A stretch of DNA of 64,000 nucleotides from Candidatus Nitrospira allomarina (GCF_032050975.1 NZ_CP116967.1:1671001-1735000), one strand, 5' to 3'. Positions 37,225 to 46,495 are shown, counted from the stretch's first letter. The notes: generated from the sequence alone by a model not told the origin. Program-made: numbers and translations.

Positions 37225-38610
37225 ATGAATTCTGAGGATTTTCAAGAACCCCAACCACGTGTCACGTTATATACGTTAGGGTGCCGACTCAACCAGGCTG
37301 AAACGGCTCTGCTTAAAGACGGGTTTCAGCAAAGCGGATTTATCCCGGTCGAGTTTGGTCAGGAGACGGATCTTTTTGTGATCAATACCTGCACCGTCAC
37401 GGAAGGGGCTGAGGTGGAATGTCGACGAATCGTTCGTCAGGTCCTCCGTCATTCCCCCCATGCCTTTGTCGCCGTCACCGGGTGTTATGCTCAGACCGGC
37501 TTGGAAGTGCTTCGTCGCATGGCCGATATTGACCTCATTGTCGGGAATCAATTCAAAATGAAGCTGCCTGAGATTATTCCGCCTTTTCCCCGACTTAAAA
37601 AACAACCTGTGCCACTGGTGCATCATGGACGGATTGATCCTAGGAATTTTTCGATAGAAGGCGTTGGAGCCTATACGACGACTCGCGCAAATTTAAAAAT
37701 TCAGGATGGGTGCCAGTTTATGTGTTCGTTTTGTCTGATTCCCTTTGCCAGAGGACGGGAGCGGAGTCGGTTTCTGGAGGATGCGGTTTGTGAGGCCGAG
37801 CTGTTGGTGGAAAGGGGGCATCGGGAGTTAGTGCTGACGGGGGTGAACATCGGGCAATATCGTGATGGAGCTGCCGATCTCCTGGCGCTCATTCAACGAT
37901 TTGAAGCTATAGAAGGCCTTGAGCGGATCCGTATTTCCTCTATTGAACCCACTACGGTACCTGAGAGTCTTCTGGACTATATGAGTAGTTCCACCAAGCT
38001 TTGCCGGCATTTACATGTTCCCTTACAGAGTGGTGACGATCGTATATTGCAGGCCATGAATCGCCGGTATTCCGTACGAGAGTACCAGGAGTCCATGGAC
38101 TCAGCGCTGAAACGCATTCCAGACCTGTGTTTCGGCACGGATGTGCTGGTGGGTTTTCCTGGTGAGGGCCCAAAAGAATTTGCGAATACGGAAGCAGTGG
38201 TCAGAAATCTTCCTTTTGCGTATTTGCATGTGTTTAGTTACTCGCCTCGGCCCGGTACGGCTTCCACCAAATTACCGCATCCCGTGTCTCCCGTTACGAC
38301 AAAAGAGCGGAGTCGATCTTTGCGAGAAATGTCCGATCACAAGCGAATGGCTTTCCAACAGCGGTTTGTAGGGCGACGGGTCTCGGTGTTATTTGAAGCA
38401 GCGGAAGCCGACGGGTATTGGCCAGGGCTCACGGATAATTTTCTTCGTGTCACCGTTCGTTCTCCGCATCCGTTACGGAATACTATTCAACCGGTTGTCG
38501 TGACCGGCATGATGTCGGACACCACGTTGGGATTGCTGGAGCCGTTCTCTGAAAGTCCTCCCCCGGCACAGGATCTTTTTTCAGCGTCTTCATTTGTGTG
38601 CGTTTCATAG
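37225..38610 (+). CDS. mtaB: tRNA t6A methylthiotransferase MtaB-like
   Basis: This 461-residue protein is a radical-SAM methylthiotransferase. It has the N-terminal UPF0004 cysteines (LGCRLNQAE, INTCTVTEGAEVE and VTGCYAQTG) and the radical-SAM cluster motif CQFMCSFC. A TRAM-type C-terminus follows. MtaB adds a methylthio group to t6A37 of tRNA; RimO, a ribosomal-protein relative, is less likely given the N-terminal Cys arrangement. It reads directly into miaB. Confidence 0.88.
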   Translation: MNSEDFQEPQPRVTLYTLGCRLNQAETALLKDGFQQSGFIPVEFGQETDLFVINTCTVTEGAEVECRRIVRQVLRHSPHAFVAVTGCYAQTGLEVLRRMADIDLIVGNQFKMKLPEIIPPFPRLKKQPVPLVHHGRIDPRNFSIEGVGAYTTTRANLKIQDGCQFMCSFCLIPFARGRERSRFLEDAVCEAELLVERGHRELVLTGVNIGQYRDGAADLLALIQRFEAIEGLERIRISSIEPTTVPESLLDYMSSSTKLCRHLHVPLQSGDDRILQAMNRRYSVREYQESMDSALKRIPDLCFGTDVLVGFPGEGPKEFANTEAVVRNLPFAYLHVFSYSPRPGTASTKLPHPVSPVTTKERSRSLREMSDHKRMAFQQRFVGRRVSVLFEAAEADGYWPGLTDNFLRVTVRSPHPLRNTIQPVVVTGMMSDTTLGLLEPFSESPPPAQDLFSASSFVCVS

Positions 38611-38617
38611 GAAGGTG

Positions 38618-39997
38618 ATGTTTGTGAGCGGATCCCCTTTACTCCTCCCTACCAGCCTGAAGGCCCGGACCCGTTCCACTGGTCAAAGTGGCTATCAGGT
38701 GTATATGGAGACCTTCGGGTGTCAGATGAATGAATATGATTCCGAAATCGTTCGGTCGCTGTTAAAAACCCGAGGATTTCAATTTACGCCGCATGATGAT
38801 GAAGCCGATGTAATCCTGTTTAACACCTGTGCCATTCGTGAGAATGCACATAATCGCGTGTATGGCCATTTAGCCCGCTATACCAATAGAAAAAAAGATC
38901 GAGGATTGGTCATCGGGGTATTAGGCTGTATGGCGCAGAATCTGAAACAAGAGCTGATGGATACCCGATCGTTCATTGATGTGCTGGTCGGGCCGGATGG
39001 GTACCGGCGACTGCCCGATCTTCTTATCGATGCGCTGGAGCACCGAAAACGAGGGTTGGCCGTTGATCTGTCCGAATATGAAACGTATGCCCATATCGTC
39101 CCGGACCGGCCGGATGGAATTAATGGATGGATCGCCGTCATGCGGGGCTGTGATAATTTTTGTTCCTTTTGCGTGGTGCCCTATACGCGAGGACGAGAAC
39201 GCTCTCGAGACCCTGAAGGAATAATTCAGGAAGCCCATCAATTGGTCAGTCAGGGGGTTCGGCAAATCACATTATTGGGACAAAATGTCAATTCCTACCG
39301 GTCCGGAGAATGGGATTTTGCCCGATTGTTAATCGCCGTTGGGGATGTCCCGGGAATTCAACGTGTGCGGTTTATGTCTCCCCACCCTAAAGATTTTCCT
39401 CCTGCCCTGCTTGAAGCCGTAGCGGAGCATCCCGCCATCTGTAAGACGATTCATTTGCCGCTGCAATCGGCTAATGATCGAATTCTGGAACGTATGGGTC
39501 GGGGCTACACTCAACGAGAGTATCGAAACCTTGTCGAGGCCATTCGAAAGAAGGGCCCTCTTGTTTTGACCACCGATATCATTTGTGGATTTTGTGGAGA
39601 AACCGATGAGGAGTTCCAGGAGACTTATCGTCTTATGCAAGAGGTGGAATATCAGGCGGCGTTCGTATTCAAATATTCTGAACGAAAACACACAATTGCG
39701 GCCAGAAAATTTGCGGACGATGTGCCTGAGCAGATAAAGGGGTACAGGACAAACCAGCTCGTGGAATTGCAAAAAGAAATTTCCCTTTCAAAAAACAAAG
39801 AACTCATCGGCACCACAGTGGAGGTTATGTTGGAAGGGCATTCCAAAAAATCCGACCTTCAATGGATGGGACATAGCGACCACAATGTGACGGTTGTCTG
39901 GCCCAAGGATGACGAAGTCCGTCAACCAGGAGACCTTGTGCCCGTTCTTATCATGGATGCCTCGCCTTCGACCCTCTATGGGCAGGTCCTATCCTGA
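38618..39997 (+). CDS. miaB: tRNA i6A37 methylthiotransferase MiaB
   Basis: The start at 38618 follows AGGAAGG, seven bases after the mtaB stop, and gives 459 residues. UPF0004 cysteines are in FGCQMNEYDSE, FNTCAIRENAH and LGCMAQN; the radical-SAM cluster is CDNFCSFC. It then has the conserved HLPLQSANDRIL barrel and a C-terminal TRAM domain. MiaB methylthiolates i6A37 in tRNAs that read UNN codons. Together with mtaB, the window holds two tRNA methylthiolation enzymes side by side. Confidence 0.95.
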   Translation: MFVSGSPLLLPTSLKARTRSTGQSGYQVYMETFGCQMNEYDSEIVRSLLKTRGFQFTPHDDEADVILFNTCAIRENAHNRVYGHLARYTNRKKDRGLVIGVLGCMAQNLKQELMDTRSFIDVLVGPDGYRRLPDLLIDALEHRKRGLAVDLSEYETYAHIVPDRPDGINGWIAVMRGCDNFCSFCVVPYTRGRERSRDPEGIIQEAHQLVSQGVRQITLLGQNVNSYRSGEWDFARLLIAVGDVPGIQRVRFMSPHPKDFPPALLEAVAEHPAICKTIHLPLQSANDRILERMGRGYTQREYRNLVEAIRKKGPLVLTTDIICGFCGETDEEFQETYRLMQEVEYQAAFVFKYSERKHTIAARKFADDVPEQIKGYRTNQLVELQKEISLSKNKELIGTTVEVMLEGHSKKSDLQWMGHSDHNVTVVWPKDDEVRQPGDLVPVLIMDASPSTLYGQVLS

Positions 39998-40393
39998 TGG
40001 ATTTCCTGTGTTACCGAAGGCAAAAACATTCTTACCCCACCCTCCGTTCATAAATCTTCGATTTTCCTGCCATTCCCTGTGCTCGCCTTCTCCTAAATAG
40101 TCTCTTTTTCCGGGTTGAGGCTGGGTTTGGGTTGGAGAAATCCGTCAAACCGGAAGCTGGTTTCTACCTCAAGTCAGGTACTCATTGTCCGATAAAATCT
40201 TTGAATACTTGTGGATTTCCGATCGTATGCCGGAACGGATTGTCCTTCAACTTCCTGGTACTTATTCGGAAAAGAATTCCCTATCCCATCGATCTATGAA
40301 GACAAGCCTATACGTGGAAAAATCTGGATGATTGGTTTTCGAAGAAATGCTGTTGTGGGAAATGGTGATACAAGGTATGAGGTTTGACAAATA
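39998..40393. other. Intergenic region before the HDOD gene
   Basis: No gene or strong terminator is recognised. Several short inverted repeats are present but none with a T-run. GAGGT lies eleven bases before the HDOD ATG. Confidence 0.4.
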
Positions 40394-41353
40394 ATGGATC
40401 CCCAGATTCTGCAGCGTATAAAAAATTGCAAGACCCTTCCGGCGATCCCCGCGTTGCCTCTGCAGGTCCTCCAACTGTGTCGGGATGAGAGAACGACAGC
40501 CCAACGCATTGGTGACGTTATTAGCAAAGACCCGTCCTTTGTCGCCAAGCTGTTGAATGTGGCGAATTCCAGTTTTTACGGGGGCAGTCGACATAAAGTG
40601 ACGACGGTCACCCATGCGGTGACGTTATTGGGCATGAATTCTATCGCCACGTTAGCGTTTTGCTTTTCGTTATATCGGGACTTGCGAAAAAAAGGTGGTG
40701 GAGCGTTTGATCATACCCACTTTTGGCATCGATGTATTTTGGCGAGTTTGGCCGCGAAGATTTTGGCCAAGCGCGTCCGGGTGGCGAACGAAGAAGAGGT
40801 GTTCCTTGCCGGATTATTGCAGGACCTGGGCGTATTGGTGATGAGCGAGGCGTTAGGCATGGAATATGGGTTGCTTTATAAAAAAGCTGCGCAGGATCAT
40901 CAGACACTTCAGGCGTTGGAGCAAGATCGGTGGAAAACGGATCATTGCGAGATCGGGGCATGGTTGGCCGAGACGTGGGAATTGCCTGAATTATTGCGAG
41001 AATCCGTCAAGGGGAGCCATAACCCCTCCTTGGCGTCAGGGAGCGATGACGTTTCCCGGTTAACTATTCAATGCGTGGCCTTGTCGGGGCGGTTAGCCGA
41101 TATGTGGTGCCACCAACAACCCGAGGTGGCTATTCAATCGGCCATTCAATTATCAAAGGAGCTTTTGGAAATCGAACCTGATGGGCTTGTGGAAGTGGCC
41201 AAACAAATTGCTGACGGAATCCCCGATATGTCCAGTTTTTTTCAGATCAGCTTGGGTAAATCCGAAGACATCCAAAAAGTGTTGGATCATCTTATACAAA
41301 TCGTAACGGGCATCTCTCAACCAGAAATTTCAGAACCCATCCCTGCCATTTAA
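40394..41353 (+). CDS. HDOD-domain signalling protein
   Basis: This 319-residue cytoplasmic protein carries a HDOD domain (about residues 15-210), a relative of HD phosphohydrolases without the catalytic HD pair. Typical parts are LPAIPALPLQVLQLCRDE, KDPSFVAKLLNVANSSFYGG, THAVTLLGMNSIATLAF and FLAGLLQDLGVLVM. HDOD proteins act as signalling scaffolds in motility, biofilm and stress control, often without enzyme activity. No sensor domain is fused here. It stands alone. Confidence 0.88.
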   Translation: MDPQILQRIKNCKTLPAIPALPLQVLQLCRDERTTAQRIGDVISKDPSFVAKLLNVANSSFYGGSRHKVTTVTHAVTLLGMNSIATLAFCFSLYRDLRKKGGGAFDHTHFWHRCILASLAAKILAKRVRVANEEEVFLAGLLQDLGVLVMSEALGMEYGLLYKKAAQDHQTLQALEQDRWKTDHCEIGAWLAETWELPELLRESVKGSHNPSLASGSDDVSRLTIQCVALSGRLADMWCHQQPEVAIQSAIQLSKELLEIEPDGLVEVAKQIADGIPDMSSFFQISLGKSEDIQKVLDHLIQIVTGISQPEISEPIPAI

Positions 41354-41505
41354 ATCAGTGGTTCCTCCCAGGTTTTTCCTAAATGTCTCCCAGTATTAAA
41401 CCGATTTCGCTTCAGTTAACCGAATGGATTTGCATGTGGCGGCTTATGTTAGGGGGGATGGGGGGACAAGCCCGTCGATTTACCAGGAAATGCGGAGGAC
41501 CTGAC

Positions 41506-41675
41506 TTAGGAGCCTGTCGGACTGCGGATGAATCGGCAGCAAAAGTGACTAAGCGGTCCATATTTTGCCGCGTCCTGGGCCCATACTCTCACTATGGCCC
41601 GGCAAAATCGTCAAAATCTGTCCTCGCTCAGCCCCATTTTCTCTATTGATTCCCAAAGTCCGACAGACTCCTAGG
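41506..41675. repeat. MITE-like inverted-repeat element
   Basis: About 170 bases with long terminal inverted repeats: TTAGGAGCCTGTCGGACT at the left and, on the other strand, CTAGGAGTCTGTCGGACT from the right. Inside lies a nested hairpin (ATTTTGCCG ... CGGCAAAAT around GGGCCCATA ... TATGGCCC). No coding sequence. Such terminal repeats may match those of a full IS in this organism. The rest of the gap 41354-41740 holds no recognised feature. Confidence 0.7.
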
Positions 41676-41740
41676 AGTTCTTAAGGCACAAGGCGACATT
41701 CATTCGCGAATGGGTATAAATGTGTAAAGTGGAAAAGAAT

Positions 41741-42253
41741 TTATCCACTCAAAGGGACTGACAGGATTGAGGCCCAGTCCATGGGATGTTCGCTCTTGGA
41801 ATGGATAAGATGGATCGTGTCGACTGTGAAGTTGAGGGGCAATACTTGAGATAAGTTTGACGTGATTTTGTGTTTCAGCTTAAGAGAATAATGACCATAC
41901 AAAAGACTGAGATGGGGCATAAAGGGGTTGGGTGCCTTGCCGAACAGGTTTTTTGCTAGTTCATGCGCATTCATGAGTGCCGGTGTTTCCTGAGTCTTGA
42001 AGAACACGCATTGAAAGTACTGATCACCATAGGCAGGTTCGGCCAGAAAAATATTAAAAGGTGCAAGCAGTCCTCCGAGTTTTACGCATTGCAGGGATAT
42101 AGCTTCCTCTGTTCCTGGAAGAGAACCCAGGAGCGTCACATGCGGGTCGAAGACTGGAGCGTGATGCGCATTGCTCAAGTCGGTAATGGTTTTCATGAGA
42201 ATGTCGTAAGTCTGACCAGTAGGTGTCAGCCAGAGGTGATAGGTGCTTGCCAT
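41741..42253 (-). CDS. 2H phosphoesterase (2'-5' RNA ligase-like)
   Basis: This 170-residue protein has two H-x-T/S-L motifs, the mark of the 2H superfamily: FDPHVTLLGSL (about residue 42) and FMPHLSLLYGHY (about 122). Spacing is about 80 residues, as in cyclic phosphodiesterases and RNA ligase-like proteins, which act on 2'-5' or cyclic phosphates. The precise substrate is not predictable. The ATG at 42253 follows AAAGG. The frame extends to a GTG two codons earlier. Confidence 0.85.
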   Translation of the reverse strand: MASTYHLWLTPTGQTYDILMKTITDLSNAHHAPVFDPHVTLLGSLPGTEEAISLQCVKLGGLLAPFNIFLAEPAYGDQYFQCVFFKTQETPALMNAHELAKNLFGKAPNPFMPHLSLLYGHYSLKLKHKITSNLSQVLPLNFTVDTIHLIHSKSEHPMDWASILSVPLSG

Positions 42254-42317
42254 GCGCACCTTTCAGATTTGTCGAGAAGTGCCTGAATGACGCATGCTTA
42301 TGGCCCAAAAGAGTATT

Positions 42318-43064
42318 TTAGGTAGAGGTCTTTTCTTTGGTTTTTGAGGGTTTAATTCCAGTCCAGATGAGCAGGCCTCCAATACTGATCAATGCCAATG
42401 GCACGAGCATCAATACAAAGAGGTTTCCCTTGGCTTGCCAGGCTGCGGTGCCCATTGTGCCGCCCACAAAAGCCAACGCGGTGCCAAGTGTGATCAGGAT
42501 AATCCTTAAAATGAAGAATGCGACATACTTGACCTTGCTTCGATGCGCTTTTGGACGTTCCGCTTCTCTACCGAACAAGAATGTTGGTTTCGTGGCCTGG
42601 GTGTGCCTTCGTTCCCCCTTGATGCCTGGTCCGCCAGGTGGTTGCTCGTCACCGTTTTTTTTCCTGATGGGCCCAAGGATTTGAAACCGGATGACAACGA
42701 ACCCTTGATTTGCGACAGAGATGGAATCCAGCCTGAGTTGCAAAAATGGCCAGAGCCCGCCAGTCACAATCTGTTTGGCTACATCACCTGGAACATAGCC
42801 CAGCATATCCCGTTTCGTAGAAAAGATTTGCTCCGATACCCCAAATATCTTGATGGCATGAGGGTCATGGGGGTTGCTCGGTTCTTGTTCCCAGTCCAAT
42901 AGGTGTTTGGAGCCTTGGATAAATTGCCAGACAATGGCCTGCCGATCTTGAATTCCCTGAATCTCAAGGTTTTCATAGTAGATTTCATACCCGACTTGAA
43001 TTGGGGGCAAGAAAGAAATGCCTTCAGGCATGACAATATTCTGGTGGTCTTTTCGTTCCGACAT
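42318..43064 (-). CDS. HIRAN-domain membrane protein
   Basis: This 248-residue product begins with a HIRAN-type domain (about residues 25-125: VGYEIYYENLEIQGI, EPSNPHDPHAIKIF, MLGYVPGDVAKQI). HIRAN domains bind 3' ends of single-stranded DNA in eukaryotic HLTF; bacterial versions may sense damaged DNA or other ligands. After a charged linker, two hydrophobic segments (about 185-207 and 214-235) anchor it in the membrane. A HIRAN domain tied to the membrane is an unusual combination, and its role is unknown. Identification rests on the pattern NPHDPxAI plus LGYVP. Confidence 0.7.
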   Translation of the reverse strand: MSERKDHQNIVMPEGISFLPPIQVGYEIYYENLEIQGIQDRQAIVWQFIQGSKHLLDWEQEPSNPHDPHAIKIFGVSEQIFSTKRDMLGYVPGDVAKQIVTGGLWPFLQLRLDSISVANQGFVVIRFQILGPIRKKNGDEQPPGGPGIKGERRHTQATKPTFLFGREAERPKAHRSKVKYVAFFILRIILITLGTALAFVGGTMGTAAWQAKGNLFVLMLVPLALISIGGLLIWTGIKPSKTKEKTST

Positions 43065-43563
43065 ATTTCAGCTGTGCCTATTTCGTGTATTTAAGGGGCA
43101 GAAATGGGGCCTTCTCCCTCGAAAAAATGTCCTTTGTTGAATTTCTTTCACCAGCGTCCTCTCTTTGGGCGTGGCGCATAAGTCTGGACTTAACTCCAAT
43201 CAAACAAGGTTTCTTACACCATACAAAAATTGGAGGGTAAAGGAAATGTGTAAAAAGATTTGTAGCTCATTGACATATTGTCTTGGTGCCGTGTTTTTGC
43301 TTGGCCCACCCGAAGAGTGGCGAATCCCTCAAAAAAAGGTTGCTAGGGGACGTGATTAAACGGAGGTCTCATTTCTACCCTGGTTCATAAGGGCAGGGGA
43401 AGAGTGCCATGTTGAATCTGAAAGGAGAGCTATGAGACAGGGGGACTCATGAGTCAGAGAGAAAAGAATTCGTTGGGAAAGTCCGATTTTTTACTTTCCT
43501 CCTTGGAAATGGGAAAGAGTTGCCTATAAGAATGAGAATTATCACGTGAAGAGGGAGGTAGGA
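43065..43563. other. Gap with a doubtful small ORF
   Basis: No firm gene. A 37-codon frame at 43246-43359 on the plus strand (starting MCKKICSSLTYCLGAVFLLG) has GGAGG 15 bases before its ATG, but the peptide is not recognised. The rest looks non-coding. Confidence 0.35.
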
Positions 43564-43668
43564 TTATTTCAAAATCCACAAAAGAATCGCGGCAAAGAGA
43601 ATGAGCCACCACCGTCCACTCAACGAGAGTTTTTCTCCCTCGCTTTGGTAATAAAAACGTTTGTCCAT
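43564..43668 (-). CDS. 34-residue small membrane protein
   Basis: ATG at 43668 follows GAGGAGATATGAG. The product is MDKRFYYQSEGEKL, then SLSGRWWLILFAAI and LLWILK, so a basic, polar N-terminus leads to one hydrophobic helix of about 17 residues (WWLILFAAILLWIL). The good Shine-Dalgarno and the clean topology support a real gene. Its function is unknown. It sits alone between longer genes; single-span proteins of this size often modulate a membrane partner. Confidence 0.55.
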   Translation of the reverse strand: MDKRFYYQSEGEKLSLSGRWWLILFAAILLWILK

Positions 43669-43913
43669 CTCATATCTCCTCAGTTGATGATTTTCAAAAT
43701 ACAGGGGTATGTTCATGCTGACCATTACACTTAGGACCTACATTCCAGGCAGGAGCTATTGTGGGATGGGCCTTTCCACAATGAACAATTTGGTTAGAAA
43801 AAGAGCCTGCCCCTAATGTGGGTCAGGCTCTTGGGGGGCCAACGAAAGTAAGCTTGGTTTTTTTCTGTTAGAGCCTTGTTCTCCTTCTCCCTGTGATTCC
43901 GAGTGCATTGTTA
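43669..43913. other. Gap between the small gene and the FG-GAP gene
   Basis: Holds the upstream region of the small gene and the terminator listed next. Nothing else is seen. Confidence 0.4.
43796..43832 (-). terminator. Rho-independent terminator of the FG-GAP gene
   Basis: On the minus strand a 9-bp stem (AAGAGCCTG with CAGGCTCTT), a 14-base loop and then TTTCTAA, so five T in a row from the stem end. It lies 82 bases after the gene. Confidence 0.75.
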
Positions 43914-45344
43914 TTACTCTAGGGTTGAATGTCCCAGGAGGGGGAAACTGTATCCGGAGAGCCGATTCCAATCAGGGCTACTCCATTCATCAGCCAGACT
44001 TTCACCTCCCCGGTAATCGTATTTTTCAAGACCACGTCCGCTTTCCCCATCTCCATTTATATCCCCCACCTGCTCAATCTTCCATGCCGAGGCGATGCCG
44101 CCCAACACTTTAGACGACGCAATAGAGGTCCCATTCATCAGCCAGATGGCCAAGATGTCGCTTGTGTCATTCTTCCAGATAAAGTCGGCCTTCCCATCGC
44201 CATTGAAATCCCCAACACCCTCAATTTTCCAATTCGTGGAGGTGCTGCCGGGAAAGCCCGTGCCGGTCACAGTGATCCCATTCATCACCCACACGGCCAC
44301 GGCCCCATTGCTGCCGTTACGCCAGATGACATCGGCCTTGCCATCCCCCGTCACATCGCCGGTCCCCGCAATCTGCCAGTTGAGCGGTACTCCGCCCGGG
44401 AAGGCAACCGAGGCCATGGCGGTCCCATTCATCAACCAGATGGCTGTGTTGCCGTTACTGCTGTTGCGCCATATTAGATCGGCTTTCCCATCGCCGTTGA
44501 CATCCCCGACGGCCTGAATAACCCAGGCAGTCGGCGCACTGCCGGGAAAACCTGTGGACGTCACGGTCGTGCCGTTCATCACCCAGATCGCCACCGAGCC
44601 GTTGGTACTATTGCGCCAGATGACATCGGCCTTGCCATCCCCTGTCACATCGCCGATCCCTGCGATCTGCCAGTTGAGCGGCACCCCGCCTGGGAACCCG
44701 ATCGAGGCCCGGACTATCCCGTTCATCAACCAGATGGCCGTGCTCCCGGTGTTTGTGTTGCGCCAGATTAGGTCGCCCTTCCCATCTCCATTGAGGTCAT
44801 AAGGCGTATGTATGGGTAAAACAACAGGAGGAGGGACAGTCCCACTCCTGGTATCTGTTCCCGTCTGAATCCATTGACAGGTATCTCCCACGAGATCCTG
44901 ACCGGCAAGCGTGTAGGTCAAGGTATTTCCTACAAGGGAAGCCGTTAAAGTGGCTGTGCCGCTATACCAAAACCCGCCGTTGAGGGTAACCACGTAAGGA
45001 CATGACGCATTCACTGTCCCATTCGCTGATACGGTTCCTGAACAGGTCACTGTTTGTACAACGGTAATTCCGTTATCAACCACGGTATCCACCTGTGTTA
45101 CGTTCCAGTTGGAACCAGTTTGGTTGGTAATACCATAGGTATCTCCCCCAGGATCACTGAAAGGTCCATTATCATCCGGATCCTGACATCCCGTTACTGA
45201 ACCACTACTCGGGCCATCTTTCCAGGTGCCTCTAATATCGGGCACTGTCCCCGCATGCAGGCTCTCCATGGTCAAAGGCAAAAAAAGTAACCCATTCGCT
45301 AAACCCACAATCACTAATAAACATGTCCAATTTTTTTTCTTCAT
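43914..45344 (-). CDS. Secreted FG-GAP/VCBS-type repeat protein, frameshifted in the last repeat
   Basis: This 476-residue protein has a signal peptide (about 1-31) and an N-terminal beta domain (about 32-185) with paired Cys. It then has six repeats of about 49 residues with calcium loops such as DVTGDGKADVIWRN. The repeats should form a beta propeller or a set of blades on the cell surface. After the sixth loop (DINGDG) the frame shifts in a GGGG run at 44048-44045; deleting one G restores KADVVLKNTITGEVKVWLMN and a stop at 43919. So the printed C-terminus is probably abnormal. Adjacent two-repeat blocks are near-identical, hinting at duplication. Confidence 0.88.
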   Translation of the reverse strand: MKKKNWTCLLVIVGLANGLLFLPLTMESLHAGTVPDIRGTWKDGPSSGSVTGCQDPDDNGPFSDPGGDTYGITNQTGSNWNVTQVDTVVDNGITVVQTVTCSGTVSANGTVNASCPYVVTLNGGFWYSGTATLTASLVGNTLTYTLAGQDLVGDTCQWIQTGTDTRSGTVPPPVVLPIHTPYDLNGDGKGDLIWRNTNTGSTAIWLMNGIVRASIGFPGGVPLNWQIAGIGDVTGDGKADVIWRNSTNGSVAIWVMNGTTVTSTGFPGSAPTAWVIQAVGDVNGDGKADLIWRNSSNGNTAIWLMNGTAMASVAFPGGVPLNWQIAGTGDVTGDGKADVIWRNGSNGAVAVWVMNGITVTGTGFPGSTSTNWKIEGVGDFNGDGKADFIWKNDTSDILAIWLMNGTSIASSKVLGGIASAWKIEQVGDINGDGESGRGLEKYDYRGGESLADEWSSPDWNRLSGYSFPLLGHSTLE

Positions 45345-45653
45345 GTGAAATGCCTCCTGTTGAATACCTAACAGTCGCTTTCCACCATTGAATCTGAAAT
45401 AAGCAAAAAATAAACCTTTTGAAGAACACTATTCTTATGGGCATTAATTTCTTGTAGTAATGCACCCTTGTGGAAGGGGAAGCATGAAAAGACGACCTGT
45501 CGCACAAGGAGTCTTTTGTAGAAAAAATGTCCAAACCATGAGATTACTTTGTCCCACTACTGCCCCTCTATCTCCTACGACAGTTAGCGTTCACATCTTC
45601 CTGGTTGGATCCCGTCCATTAGTTTCTTGCTATCCCCCATTAAAAGGGTAGTG
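45345..45653. other. Gap upstream of the FG-GAP gene
   Basis: No gene recognised. A plus frame of 55 codons at 45484-45651 (MKRRPVAQGVF) is not protein-like. AGGAGG for the FG-GAP gene lies just before its ATG. Confidence 0.4.
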
Positions 45654-46085
45654 CTAGATTTTTCTATCACGATCATTAAGGGAAACAACAAAATCATTCC
45701 AACCTGGGTTTAATCCATTATGAAAGGGTGGAAGGAGAGGGCCAGACATTGCATTACTTTCGAAAATCTGATGGCAAGATTGTTTGAAGGATTGCAGAAA
45801 AGGGCGTCTTACCTTAAGAAGCTGCCGAAGGGCTGCGAGGTCTAACCCACCGGGCATTGCCAGCCCCAGGATTTGATATCCTAACCATTGTAATTCATCG
45901 GGCATTCGCCCGTTCATCAAGGGCATTGGCATATCTAGCAAAATTCCGGCGACTGTATGATTCATGCTCACATCCCGGCCTTCCCGTCCATTTTTCGCAC
46001 CACAGACGTGATATCCCCAATCTTCAAGGACAGTTTTGAATTACCCTGCCAATGAAGGTTTATCTTCAACCACCCAAACACCCGG
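45654..46085 (-). pseudogene. Response-regulator receiver domain with an in-frame stop
   Basis: One minus frame shows a receiver domain broken by TAA at 46043-46041. It reads VWVVEDKPSLAG, stop, FKTVLEDWGYHVCGA, KNGREGRD, GILLDMPMPLMNGRMP, then LGYQILGLAMPGGLDL. The acidic pair and the phosphoacceptor Asp (LLDM) remain, but the active-site Lys near the end (usually KP) is not seen. No output domain follows. I infer a single-domain or truncated regulator that has lost function. The frame has no good start. Confidence 0.75.
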
Positions 46086-46495
46086 CCGGTGTTCCCGGCA
46101 TGCAAGGAATCATTCACGGAATTATGTGTTGAATTTATGGTGTTCATTCCTGGATTTTCCATTGCACTTGTCCTATGGGGAGAAAGAGACCACCGGTGCT
46201 TGAGAAAAAGTCATTCTTTCGGCTTGTTCCTATGCATCTGGTAGCGGGTGTTCGGGACTGCGGGTTCTTCAGCATTTTTCTTGGAGCATGGGGAACAAAT
46301 TTTGGGAATTAATTGTCTGGAAAATTACTGGAAGCAATGTGGAAATGTATTGCTCACCTCTACGGAGTTTTTAGGCTGTAGCCGGGTTTCTTGCTCAGCA
46401 AATCAAGAGTTGCGGGCATAGGTATTCCAAGAAATTGGTGAGGGTAACTTCAGTGGAGATCTTCCGCCCTTTCTAAGGCTGGAAATGGGGATTGT
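46086..46495. other. Gap between receiver pseudogene and STAS gene
   Basis: No gene or terminator is recognised. It might contain the original upstream part of the receiver gene, but no frame continues. Confidence 0.4.

Noticed and set aside
43246-43359. 37-codon plus-strand ORF starting MCKKICSSLTYC
   Set aside because: The hydrophobic part is short and GGAGG is badly spaced; support is too weak.
43914-44820. Regularly repeated DNA that might suggest a CRISPR array
   Set aside because: The repeats are about 147 bases long, coding and diverged; they encode FG-GAP blades. No short repeats with unique spacers are present.
45484-45651. 55-codon plus-strand ORF
   Set aside because: Composition is not protein-like and no homology can be seen.
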